Shown one piece after another: positions 8,530 to 16,965 of a stretch of 64,000 bases of DNA (position 1 is the first letter of the stretch; each line of letters begins with the position of its first letter). Position numbers and translations under genes: made by a program. The notes under the pieces are model-generated. The model saw only the letters and a list, made by a program, of their open reading frames with translations. It was not told where the DNA came from and ran no database searches. Source of the DNA: Marinilabilia rubra (GTDB lineage Bacteria > Bacteroidota > Bacteroidia > Bacteroidales > Marinilabiliaceae); assembly GCF_003121985.1 (NCBI RefSeq), contig NZ_QEWP01000011.1:1-64000 (forward strand). The letters are read 5' to 3'.

Positions 8530-8725
8530 ATAAACCATTTAAAATGTGTTTTTTATAATTGTCTTAGTTTTTTAAATATGCCGCAAAAAGAATCAAAATT
8601 TCTTATAGTCGAAAGTTTCCAGCTTCTAACTTCCAGCCTCCAGCTTCCGGCTTCCGCGCGGCTGGGCTACTTAAATCTAATCTCTAACCTACCTGCCGGC
8701 AGGCGGGAAATCTAACGATCTATTG
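8530..8725. repeat. Dispersed repeat of about 200 bp, copy A
   Basis: This segment recurs in inverted orientation at 26705-26907. Shared blocks in order are AAACCATTTAAAATGTGTTT, TATGCCGCAAAAAGAATCAA, a run of CTTCCAGC/CTCCAGC words, CTTCCGCGCGGCTGGG, and the end AATCTAACGATCTATTG. A 12-bp palindrome CCTGCCGGCAGG (8692-8703) occurs only in this copy. It abuts the 3' end of dctM. No protein is encoded. Confidence 0.85.
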
Positions 8726-8740
8726 TTGAACGACAGTATA

Positions 8741-10045
8741 TTAATATCCGAACAAATCAGGTATCCATAGAGAGAGTTCGGGAATAAATGTGACCAGCAA
8801 AAGTACCACAAACATGGCGATGTAGAAAGGGATCAAGGGTTTTACCAGGTCCTGGATCTTTAGTTTCGCAACGCTGCAACCAATAAATAATACGGCCCCC
8901 ACAGGTGGCGTAACCAGTCCTACATTCAGGTTAAGAATCATTATGATTCCGAAATGAATGGGATCAAGTCCCAGCTGTGATGTTACAATCGGAAGGAAGA
9001 TCGGGGTAAAGATCAGAACTGCAGGGGTCATGTCCATGAATATTCCAACTGCCAGCAATGCCAGGTTAATGATCAGCAGAATTACAAACGGATCAGACGA
9101 AAGAGAAAGCAAAGCATAACTTACGGTTTCGGGAATGTTTTCGAATGACATTACCCACGAAAGACCTATTGATGCTGCTATCAACAACATTACCATGCCT
9201 GTTGTGCGAACCGTATTTACAATGATCTGAGGCAGATGTTTGACGGTTACCTCTTTGTAAATAAGGGCCAATATCAGACTGTAAACAACGGCAATGGCGG
9301 CTGCTTCGGTAGCAGTAAAAAGTCCTGCAATAATTCCACCGATAACGACAACCAACATCATCAGACTCGGGATGGCATCGAAGAATTTCTTTACTGCAAA
9401 GCGAAATGGAACTTTCTCTGCGATGGGATATTTCTTTTTATGGGCGTAAACGGCTGCTACAAGCATTAATGCAACGCCTGTAAGAATGCCGGGTAGATAA
9501 CCTGCCAGGAACAACGCTGCAATGGAAGCACCACCACTGGCCAGGGAGTAGACGATAAGAATGTTACTTGGAGGGATCGCCAGTCCGGTGGTTGCAGATG
9601 TTACGTTTAGAGCGGCTGAAAAACTTTTTTCATATCCTTCTTTTTCCATCCTGGGGCCCATAATGGTTCCAATTGCTGAGGCCGATGCAGCTGCCGAACC
9701 TGAAATGGCACCAAATAACATGTTGGCGGTGACATTAACCAAAGCCAGACCTCCGGGAAGGCGTCCTACTATGACTTTGGCAAATTCTATCAATCGCATG
9801 GCTATCCCTCCCGAGTTCATTAACTGACCGGCGAGTATGAAAAAAGGGATGGCCAATAGTGAGAAACTCTCCAAACCGGTAGCCATGCGCTGAGCCATTG
9901 TTGAAAAGGCAGGGAGCGTGTCGAAACTTACCAGCATGGTTGCTACGGCTGACAGGCCGATACTATATGCAATAGGCGTACCTATCACCAGAAAAAATAT
10001 AAATGAAAAGATCAGGACAACGATGCCCAACATATCTAGTTCCAT
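8741..10045 (-). CDS. dctM: TRAP transporter large permease subunit (DctM-like)
   Basis: The 434-residue, strongly hydrophobic protein with about a dozen predicted membrane helices is the ion-coupled channel subunit of a TRAP transporter. Family segments include SFFLAGQLMNSGGIAMRL-like text (read here as IPFFILAGQLMNSGGIAMRL), GSAAASASAIGTIM, and near the C-terminus LNVGLVTPPVGAVLF. The system uses a sodium or proton gradient to import an organic acid captured by DctP. It is last in the dctP-dctQ-dctM order and downstream of gnd. The surrounding catabolic genes suggest a hexuronate or aldonate substrate, which is inference. Confidence 0.92.
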   Translation of the reverse strand: MELDMLGIVVLIFSFIFFLVIGTPIAYSIGLSAVATMLVSFDTLPAFSTMAQRMATGLESFSLLAIPFFILAGQLMNSGGIAMRLIEFAKVIVGRLPGGLALVNVTANMLFGAISGSAAASASAIGTIMGPRMEKEGYEKSFSAALNVTSATTGLAIPPSNILIVYSLASGGASIAALFLAGYLPGILTGVALMLVAAVYAHKKKYPIAEKVPFRFAVKKFFDAIPSLMMLVVVIGGIIAGLFTATEAAAIAVVYSLILALIYKEVTVKHLPQIIVNTVRTTGMVMLLIAASIGLSWVMSFENIPETVSYALLSLSSDPFVILLIINLALLAVGIFMDMTPAVLIFTPIFLPIVTSQLGLDPIHFGIIMILNLNVGLVTPPVGAVLFIGCSVAKLKIQDLVKPLIPFYIAMFVVLLLVTFIPELSLWIPDLFGY

Positions 10046-10161
10046 GGTATTATCTTTTATTGGTTTTTTTATCTATGAAGTAATTGCCGTCATTAGGACT
10101 GTGGTTGCTTTTTTTCTGCGTCAGAAATTCCCCACTTCACTATTTAACTAATAACTGTCGA

Positions 10162-10641
10162 CTAATTACTTTTTATCGTCTTAATCAGTTGGCTGATATC
10201 ATCCAGCGAATAATAGATCATAAGAAGTCCGCTTATAGGCACAATCATGTAAACATACCCAATAGGAACTTGTAATGCAGATGATACCTGTCCCATCTGA
10301 AACCGGGTATAAACCAGCCATGTTCCTCCCACTACCATTATTGTCAGGCTGAAAAGAATGATTAAGAAATTGATAAAAATAAGTAACCGGCTTTTCCTGT
10401 TTGGCGTTAGTTTGTCAGGTAAAATATCAATGGCCAGATGTTCGTTCTTTCCTTTTACATAAGCTGCTCCGGCCATTCCTACCCAGATCAGCAGAAACAC
10501 TGCCAATTCGTCGGTAAAGGAGCTGGGATTGGAAAAGATATACCGGCTGGCAACCTGCCACACCACATCTACCACAAGCGTACTCATCAAAACTACCAGA
10601 AATATCTCCAGGAGTTTGTCTATTTTTTGTCTGAGGTTCAT
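10162..10641 (-). CDS. dctQ: TRAP transporter small permease subunit (DctQ-like)
   Basis: The 159-residue protein has four predicted membrane helices, as expected of DctQ, the small membrane subunit that pairs with DctM. The family-typical segment DELAVFLLIWVGMAGAAYV, followed by KGKNEHLAIDIL, lies in the middle. It sits between dctP (49 bp upstream) and dctM (116 bp downstream) on the same strand. The 116-bp gap to dctM holds nothing I recognise. Confidence 0.9.
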   Translation of the reverse strand: MNLRQKIDKLLEIFLVVLMSTLVVDVVWQVASRYIFSNPSSFTDELAVFLLIWVGMAGAAYVKGKNEHLAIDILPDKLTPNRKSRLLIFINFLIILFSLTIMVVGGTWLVYTRFQMGQVSSALQVPIGYVYMIVPISGLLMIYYSLDDISQLIKTIKSN

Positions 10642-10690
10642 AATAGTTTTGTTATTGTTTTTATTTCCTTCAAATCAGATCCTGCCTCCT

Positions 10691-11734
10691 TTAATTTTGC
10701 TTGGTTTCTTCCTGCAAAGTTGTAGCATCAGAAGCTTCCTCTTTTTTGAGTAATGCGGGATCAGCTTTTTGAATGCGTTGAATGAGGCTGCTAAGTTCCT
10801 GGTTGTCTTCATACAGGTCGTAAACACTTTGTACAGCATCAATAAACGGTTGTTTATCGGTCTTTATAATTTTAACCCCTTCTTTTTCTACTGATTCAAG
10901 TGCTTCCTGTTCCGATTTCATCCATTCTTTTCTCTGTACGACAACTGATTCTTCCACGGCCTGTGTCAACCATTCTTTTTCCTGATCGGTGAGCTTCTTT
11001 AAAGCATGTGTGCTCATTATTAAAACATCAGGAATCATGGTGTGCTCGTTGAGCGTATAATAGTTACAAACTTCATAGTGGTGGGAGAGATAGAAGCTTG
11101 GTGGATTGTTTTCCGCACCATCAACAACCTTTCCCTGAAGAGCGGTATAAAGTTCACCCCAGGAAATAGGGGTAGGGGAGCCACCCATGGCCCTTACCAT
11201 TGCAAAAGAGGTAATACTTGACATTACCCTGATCTTTAAACCAGCCAGGTCTTCAGGTTTTCTAATGGGCACAGATGAATAAAAACTCCGGGCACCTGCA
11301 TCGTAAAAACAAAGTCCCTGAAGCCAGTACTTCTCACCTTTGGAAAGGACCTCCTTCCCAATAGGACCATCTAAAACGGAATAAGAGTGCTCTTTGCTTT
11401 TGAATATATAGGGTAAACCAAAGACTTTGTATTCTTCCACGAAACCTTCCAGAGCGGCAGCCGATACTTTGGTAATGTCCAGACTTCCTAACTGTAAGAG
11501 TTCAAGGCTCTCTCTCTCAGAACCCAAAACCCCTCCCGGATAAATGTCAACCTTCATCTTTCCTCCGGAAATTTCTTCCAGTCTTTTGCCCATGTATTCC
11601 ATGGCAATATGCACAGAGTGTTTGGTGTCAAGAGCATGCCCTAACTTTAGAACTTTGACATCATTCTTGAGCCCGCAACCTCCTATACAAAGAAATAGAA
11701 AGAACGATACTGAGACTAATAATAATTTATTCAT
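10691..11734 (-). CDS. dctP: TRAP transporter substrate-binding protein (DctP-like), lipoprotein
   Basis: The 347-residue solute receptor starts with a lipoprotein signal (lipobox cysteine at residue 20, CIGGC). It continues with the DctP fold: LKLGHALDTKHSVHIAMEYM, GGVLGSERESLELLQLGSLD, then RSFYSSVPIRKPEDLAGLKI and the conserved arginine in KIRVMSS, which normally holds the substrate carboxylate. A lipid anchor suits capture of an acid sugar at the periplasmic membrane face. It begins 23 bp after the gnd stop, so it is co-transcribed with gnd. The final 30 residues are Glu/Lys/Thr-rich. Confidence 0.92.
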   Translation of the reverse strand: MNKLLLVSVSFFLFLCIGGCGLKNDVKVLKLGHALDTKHSVHIAMEYMGKRLEEISGGKMKVDIYPGGVLGSERESLELLQLGSLDITKVSAAALEGFVEEYKVFGLPYIFKSKEHSYSVLDGPIGKEVLSKGEKYWLQGLCFYDAGARSFYSSVPIRKPEDLAGLKIRVMSSITSFAMVRAMGGSPTPISWGELYTALQGKVVDGAENNPPSFYLSHHYEVCNYYTLNEHTMIPDVLIMSTHALKKLTDQEKEWLTQAVEESVVVQRKEWMKSEQEALESVEKEGVKIIKTDKQPFIDAVQSVYDLYEDNQELSSLIQRIQKADPALLKKEEASDATTLQEETKQN

Positions 11735-11757
11735 TGTGTTGGACTGTTATTAATCGA

Positions 11758-13212
11758 TTATACATTGTACGTGCTGGAGGAAGTCGTTCCACCTCGTCCT
11801 GTCCAGTTGGTATGAAAGAACTCACCTCTTGGTTTGTCTAATCTTTCATAGGTATGTGCCCCGAAATAATCACGTTGGGCCTGCAGAAGGTTGGCAGGTA
11901 ACCGGTTGTGACGATATCCGTCGTAATAGTTTAATGCGGTAGCAAATGCCGGTGTGGGAATGCCGTTTTCAATAGCTTTGGCAACAACTCTGCGCCAGCC
12001 ACCCTGAGCATTTTCAATCACCTCTTTAAAGAAAGGATCTAAAAGAAGATTGGTAAGATCCGGTTTGTTATCATACGCCTCCTTGATTTTGCTCAAAAAC
12101 ACTGAACGTATAATACAACCTCCGCGCCACATTAATGCAATACCGCCATAGTTGAGGTTCCATCCATGCTCATCTGCTGCTGCAGCCATTAAAGCATAGC
12201 CCTGTGCATAAGAGATGATTTTAGATGCATAAACAGCATCATGCAGATCTTCCAGAAATGCTTTTCTGTCTCCGGAGAATTCAGGCTTAGGGCCGGAAAG
12301 CACTTTTGAGGCTTCAACCCGTTCATCTTTAATGGCAGACAGACATCTTGAAAAAACGGCTTCACCAATGAGTGTTAATGGAATTCCCAAATCCAGGGCT
12401 GATATACCTGTCCATTTACCGGTGCCTTTTTGTCCGGCTGTGTCCAGTATCTTTTCGACCAACGGCTCTCCATCTTCATCTTTGAAAGCCAGTATGTCAC
12501 GGGTTATTTCAATCAGATAAGAATCCAGAGGGCCTTCGTTCCATTCTTTAAAAACATCATGCATTTCATCGGCGGTCATGCCCGGCAATTCTTTCATGAT
12601 GTGATAGGCCTCATTGATGATTTGCATATCACCATATTCAATACCATTGTGCACCATTTTTACAAAATGACCGGCTCCTTTTTCTCCTACCCAGTCGCAG
12701 CAAGGTGTGCCGTCCTCTACCTTGGCGGCGATTGACTGGAAGATGGGTTTCACTGCAGGCCAGGCCCTTGGAGATCCTCCGGGCATGATAGATGGACCCA
12801 GCAATGCCCCTTCTTCACCTCCTGACACGCCGGTACCGATGTATAAAAGACCTTTGCTTTCAACATACTCTGTTCTTCTTGTGGTGTCAGGGAAATGAGT
12901 GTTTCCTCCATCAATGATGATATCGCCCGGTTCGAGTAATGGTACCAGACTGTCAATGAGTTTGTCAACCGCTCCTCCTGCTTTAATCATCATCATTACT
13001 TTTCTGGGGCGTTCAAGCGATTGAACCAATTCTTCAAGGGAATGGGTGCCTTTAATGTTTTTGCCATCTGCTCGTCCATTGATGAAATTATCTACTTTTT
13101 CGGTGGTTCGGTTAAAAACTGAAACCTGAAAACCCTTGCTTTCCATGTTAAGAACCAGATTTTCGCCCATTACGGCTAACCCTATGAGTCCGATGTCTGA
13201 AAAATTCTTCAT
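11758..13212 (-). CDS. gnd: 6-phosphogluconate dehydrogenase, decarboxylating
   Basis: The enzyme oxidises 6-phosphogluconate with NADP+ (or NAD+) to ribulose 5-phosphate and CO2. The 484-residue length is that of the long, dimeric family. It has the Rossmann start IGLIGLAVMGENLVLNMESKGF, the substrate segment GVSGGEEGALLGPSIMPGG, catalytic KMVHNGIEYGDMQ, and the C-terminal segment HTNWTGRGG. It lies 124 bp downstream of the LarA-like gene and 23 bp upstream of dctP. Finding gnd inside a uronate operon rather than with zwf and pgl suggests that gluconate or its phosphate arises from uronate breakdown here. Confidence 0.96.
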   Translation of the reverse strand: MKNFSDIGLIGLAVMGENLVLNMESKGFQVSVFNRTTEKVDNFINGRADGKNIKGTHSLEELVQSLERPRKVMMMIKAGGAVDKLIDSLVPLLEPGDIIIDGGNTHFPDTTRRTEYVESKGLLYIGTGVSGGEEGALLGPSIMPGGSPRAWPAVKPIFQSIAAKVEDGTPCCDWVGEKGAGHFVKMVHNGIEYGDMQIINEAYHIMKELPGMTADEMHDVFKEWNEGPLDSYLIEITRDILAFKDEDGEPLVEKILDTAGQKGTGKWTGISALDLGIPLTLIGEAVFSRCLSAIKDERVEASKVLSGPKPEFSGDRKAFLEDLHDAVYASKIISYAQGYALMAAAADEHGWNLNYGGIALMWRGGCIIRSVFLSKIKEAYDNKPDLTNLLLDPFFKEVIENAQGGWRRVVAKAIENGIPTPAFATALNYYDGYRHNRLPANLLQAQRDYFGAHTYERLDKPRGEFFHTNWTGRGGTTSSSTYNV

Positions 13213-13336
13213 AACTTTAATGTCTTCTGTAATACTGTTCTTACTGAGTACTCAATTCATCTTTAATATAAGCTCCTTTCCCCATGCTTCATGCCCTGGA
13301 TCTTTGAAGTCCCCTTTTGGGGGATTTGGGGGGCCA

Positions 13337-14611
13337 CTAATCGCAAAACCGTTCTTTGTGAGCCCACAAGCCAACGGCCGGATTGGAGATGAAAAATATC
13401 TCTTCTCCATCTGGCATGATGTTTTTACCGTCTTTCAGTTTATCCGGATTGTAACGTTCCATCATTTCGTCCGGATTGGCATATTTGAAATTGACGGATT
13501 CAATCTCCTGCCGGGTAAGATGTCCCGGACAATAGGTTATGGAAAAGCGGTCTTCTGAACTTCCGTGAATAAGGTGAGCTGCCGCCCCAAGATTATCCCT
13601 TAATTCCTGATTCTCGTCAGTTGCCTTGAGTGTTCTTGGAGTACCAAAATAGCCATATTTTCGGATTAGCTTATCGATGGTGGCATCTTCCCCAAACTCT
13701 TTAAGACCGGGTGCCAGAATTATCAGCTCCCCATTGTCGGCCAGTGCCATACGGGTGCGGTAGATGCTTTTATTCCCCAGCCAGGTACTTTTAAATTCTG
13801 ACGGATCCAGGTATACAACAACCTTTTGAAGGGGTTCATTCACCATCTCAAAATTGACTTTAATGGAGAGATCTGCAGCTTTCTCAAAGACTTCCTCATC
13901 ATCGCCAATGAATATGCCTTTGGGAACAAGGTTGCCTTGCTCATCGCGGCCAATAACGGTTTGTACGTAGATGATGGGCAAATGAGAAGCAAAGTTTTCA
14001 GAGGCGTAATTCAATACTCTGCGAACGGGGTTCCTGGCCCGCCCCATGATGCGTTCCATGCCATAAGCAGCCCCAATGAAGTGACTCTTATTGATACCTT
14101 CTGATCCACCGGTACCTACAAATATGTTTTTGTTGTAATTGGCCATTCCAATGACTTCATGTGGAACGACCTGACCAATAGATAAAATAAGGTCATGTCC
14201 GCCTTCATTTATCATCTTATTTACCTGGGCCGGCCAGTCATAGTCAATTCTGCCATCCGTTATTTCTGAGATGTAACTCCCGGGAACGACGCCAAGTGTG
14301 ACAATGTCATTTCGCCAGTCATGAATGCGGAACAAATCTTTGGGAACGCCGTGAAACATATGATCAATCTGCTCGTCGGTCATAGGGCTGTGAGTTCCTA
14401 GTGCCGGTAATATATCGGTCAGGTTATCCCCATAGTATTCGTGGGCATACGCCGTCAGTTCCCCCGATTTTGAATGGAAACGGGTGTAGTCCGGGGGCAC
14501 GGCCAGCACTTTTTGGCGGGTACCAATCTTGTCGAGAGCTGTAAACAAAGCTTCCCTGAGATCTTCCGGACCTAAGGCCTCATGTTCCGATCCTCGTTGA
14601 AAATATATCAT
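13337..14611 (-). CDS. LarA-family (nickel-dependent racemase/epimerase) homologue
   Basis: The 424-residue protein resembles the LarA/DUF2088 superfamily, whose members use the nickel-pincer nucleotide cofactor to racemise or epimerise alpha-hydroxy acids. Recognisable parts are VLAVPPDYTRFHS near the N-terminus, the LPALGTHSPMTDEQ histidine segment, GQVVPHEVIGMANYNKNIFV and the glycine pair in GTGGSEGINKSHF. In lactate racemase a lysine follows such a GG pair and anchors the cofactor; here Ser-Glu follows and the lysine lies five residues later, so the anchoring residue may differ. Between a UxuB-like/kinase group and gnd, a mannonate-gluconate 2-epimerase is attractive but unproven. Cofactor genes larB, larC and larE are not in the window. 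Confidence 0.8.
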   Translation of the reverse strand: MIYFQRGSEHEALGPEDLREALFTALDKIGTRQKVLAVPPDYTRFHSKSGELTAYAHEYYGDNLTDILPALGTHSPMTDEQIDHMFHGVPKDLFRIHDWRNDIVTLGVVPGSYISEITDGRIDYDWPAQVNKMINEGGHDLILSIGQVVPHEVIGMANYNKNIFVGTGGSEGINKSHFIGAAYGMERIMGRARNPVRRVLNYASENFASHLPIIYVQTVIGRDEQGNLVPKGIFIGDDEEVFEKAADLSIKVNFEMVNEPLQKVVVYLDPSEFKSTWLGNKSIYRTRMALADNGELIILAPGLKEFGEDATIDKLIRKYGYFGTPRTLKATDENQELRDNLGAAAHLIHGSSEDRFSITYCPGHLTRQEIESVNFKYANPDEMMERYNPDKLKDGKNIMPDGEEIFFISNPAVGLWAHKERFCD

Positions 14612-14911
14612 GATGTTTGTTTATTTTGTGTGAGTCAGGCAGTGATACCGTGAAACGATGTATAGATGGCAGATCAGCTCCGGCTTTGCCGCTTTCCCCG
14701 AAAAGAATCCGCCATATCTGAATGTCCGTTATATTAACTCTATTCCGTGGTTAAAGGATTTATTTCTATCCTCCAGCCTCTAACCTCTAACCTCCAGCCT
14801 CCAACCTCTAACTTCTGTTTCAAAAACAGGCAAACCTCAAATGTCCTGATATGCCAGATAGGGTTCAAAAACCTATGTTTTTTAGTGCCTTCTGTGGTTT
14901 CAGAAAAGCCT
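14612..14911. other. Gene-free gap inside the uronate operon
   Basis: No gene is seen in these 300 bp. At about 14763-14816 there is a run of CCTCCAGCCTCTAACCTCTA-type words, the same vocabulary as in the dispersed repeats at 8530 and 26705. The part nearest the LarA-like start (14612-14710) may hold a promoter, but no clear TAnnTTTG with a TTG partner was identified. Confidence 0.4.
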
Positions 14912-15991
14912 CTATCTTTTTACCCGTGCATTTCCACTCCAAAGACTCCAGACCATATCCTCATCCGCTGGCTGAGCGTAATCAGTAAGGAAGGTGGTTG
15001 CCAGTGCGCCGGTAGCCCATCCAAACTGAATCCATTTTTCAGGGTTCCAGTCTTTGAGGATACCGTAAAGCAAACCACCAACAAAACCATCACCTCCACC
15101 AATACGGTCCAGTACCCTGATGGGACGTGGCTCTATTACCTGCCAGTCATCTCCATGCAGCATAATGGCTCCCCAAAGGTGCTCGTTGGCACTGATCACT
15201 TCTCTGAGTGTGGTGGCAAATACAGATGCATTTGGATATGTTGCTTTCACCCGGGTGATCATCTCTTTGAAATTTTCAATTTTCTCGGATATCTCTTTGC
15301 CTCCTGCCTCAGGCCCTTCAATACCCAAACAAAGCTGAAAGTCTTCTTCATTACCTATTAAAACATCCGAAACAGAGGCTATTTCGTTAAAAGTAGCCCT
15401 TAATTCTTTTTCTCTTCCTTCCCAGAATGAGGCTCTGTAGTTAAGATCGAAAGAGATGATGGTTCCGTGCTTCCTGGCTGAACGTGCCACTTCCAGACAG
15501 AAATTACTGGTTTCCGGTGATAAGGCGGCAATCAAACCTGAAAGATGCACGATCTGAACGCCTTCTTTTCCAAAAATGCGTTCCAGGTCAAAATCTTTTG
15601 CATTGAGTGTTCGTCCTACCTCCCCGGCCCTGTCATTTTGAACACGGGGACCGCGGCCTCCAAAGCCACTGTCGGCAATATTAAACTGGTGGCGATACCC
15701 CCAGGGATCTCCCTGTTCAATATCGGAGCCTTCATAATCCATGTGACGGTTACGCAGGTTACTTTTTATGAATTTCGCAACCGGACTTCCTTTTACAAAA
15801 GTAGTGAGTACTTTAACGGGTAACCCCAGGTATGATGAAATACTGGCAACATTGGTTTCGGCGCTGGTGGCCTGCATTTTAAAAGTATCACTACTGTGAA
15901 CGGGTTGGCCGTTTTCGGGCGTAATACGTACCCCCATGCTGGTGGGGACAACCATGGAATATTTAAAATCTTTTTTTAGCTGTAGGCTCAT
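14912..15991 (-). CDS. PfkB-family sugar/sugar-acid kinase (KdgK-like)
   Basis: The 359-residue ribokinase-fold kinase shows the PfkB second signature DRIGGGDGFVGGLLYG with the catalytic aspartate in GGGD, and an N-terminal substrate half containing TFKMQATSAETNVASISSYLG. The closest family that I recognise is 2-keto-3-deoxygluconate kinase, which makes KDPG from the common product of mannonate dehydration and KduD. Other sugar-acid kinases share this architecture, so gluconate cannot be excluded; that matters given gnd downstream. It lies 80 bp after the SDR gene in the uxaC operon. Confidence 0.8.
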   Translation of the reverse strand: MSLQLKKDFKYSMVVPTSMGVRITPENGQPVHSSDTFKMQATSAETNVASISSYLGLPVKVLTTFVKGSPVAKFIKSNLRNRHMDYEGSDIEQGDPWGYRHQFNIADSGFGGRGPRVQNDRAGEVGRTLNAKDFDLERIFGKEGVQIVHLSGLIAALSPETSNFCLEVARSARKHGTIISFDLNYRASFWEGREKELRATFNEIASVSDVLIGNEEDFQLCLGIEGPEAGGKEISEKIENFKEMITRVKATYPNASVFATTLREVISANEHLWGAIMLHGDDWQVIEPRPIRVLDRIGGGDGFVGGLLYGILKDWNPEKWIQFGWATGALATTFLTDYAQPADEDMVWSLWSGNARVKR

Positions 15992-16071
15992 CTCTTGTTG
16001 GATTTAAAAAGTTTTAATAAATCTTTTTTCAACTTTCGGGCGGATCAACTGATTGTCACTGTTGAAAAATA

Positions 16072-16926
16072 TTAAACTCCGCTATAGGCACTGAAGCCAC
16101 CGTCCACCGGTATTACAACCCCTGTGGTAAATTCGGCCCAGTCGGACAAAAGAAATAAAAGCGTTCCGGTAACTTCATCCGGGTTACAATATCTTCCCAT
16201 CGGGGTACTGTTGATGATTTTTTGTCCACGCTCCGTTGGTTTTCCTGTCTTTTCATCAATAAGCAGGAAGCGGTTTTGATCAGTTAGTAAAAAGCCCGGA
16301 GCAATGGCATTGACACGGATACCTGTCTTTGCAAAATGTACCGATAGCCATTGCGTGAAATTATTGATGGCTGCTTTAGCGGCAGAATAAGCGGGAATTT
16401 TTGTCAATGGCCGGTAGGAATTCATTGAAGATATATTGACAATAGACCCTCTTTCTTTTTCGAGCATATCCTTTGCAAATATCATAGTAGGAAGAAGGGT
16501 TCCCTGGAAATTAATATCAAAGGTTTGATTGAAGCCATCCATTTTAAGGCCAAAAAATGTACCCTCCAGGTCATCGGGGGATCCTTTCTCTATCATCTCA
16601 ACTTTTGAAGTTGCCAGTGGAGAATTGCCTCCTGCTCCGTTGATCAGGTAATCAATTGAACCCAATTCGCGGTTAATCCGTACTTTGGCTTCAGCTAGGG
16701 ATTCTTTGTCCATTACATCAGCTGAAATACCAATGCAAGGCGTGGAATGATTGGCCGTTATCTCCCTGGCCGTGTTTTCAGCTTTTTCTTTGTTTCGTCC
16801 AATTATTGCTGTTCTGATGCCATGTTTTGCCATAGCAGCAGCCATAAACGACCCAATGACGCCGCTGCCACCTGTAATGACGGCAACTTTGTCCCGGAGA
16901 TTTAATTCTTTGACTGGAATTGTCAT
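16072..16926 (-). CDS. SDR oxidoreductase, probable D-mannonate oxidoreductase (fructuronate reductase)
   Basis: This classical short-chain dehydrogenase of 284 residues has the cofactor motif TGGSGVIG, INGAGG, a catalytic serine in NISSMNS and the Y-x3-K pair in AYSAAKAA. The C-terminus GVVIPVDGGFSAYSG is typical of the SDR fructuronate reductases (UxuB/YjmF type) that replace the unrelated polyol-dehydrogenase-type UxuB. It would reduce D-fructuronate to D-mannonate with NADH. Position directly after uxaC (39 bp) supports this. Substrate is inferred from context. Confidence 0.8.
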   Translation of the reverse strand: MTIPVKELNLRDKVAVITGGSGVIGSFMAAAMAKHGIRTAIIGRNKEKAENTAREITANHSTPCIGISADVMDKESLAEAKVRINRELGSIDYLINGAGGNSPLATSKVEMIEKGSPDDLEGTFFGLKMDGFNQTFDINFQGTLLPTMIFAKDMLEKERGSIVNISSMNSYRPLTKIPAYSAAKAAINNFTQWLSVHFAKTGIRVNAIAPGFLLTDQNRFLLIDEKTGKPTERGQKIINSTPMGRYCNPDEVTGTLLFLLSDWAEFTTGVVIPVDGGFSAYSGV

Positions 16927-16965
16927 ATTAATGCGTTTTCTGTTAGTTGAATGTATTGGGCATGC

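Noticed and set aside
13307-13336. Terminator at CCCCTTTTGGGGGATTTGGGGGG
   Set aside because: The stem is possible, but there is no T run on the minus strand and the text resembles a common intergenic repeat; left uncalled.
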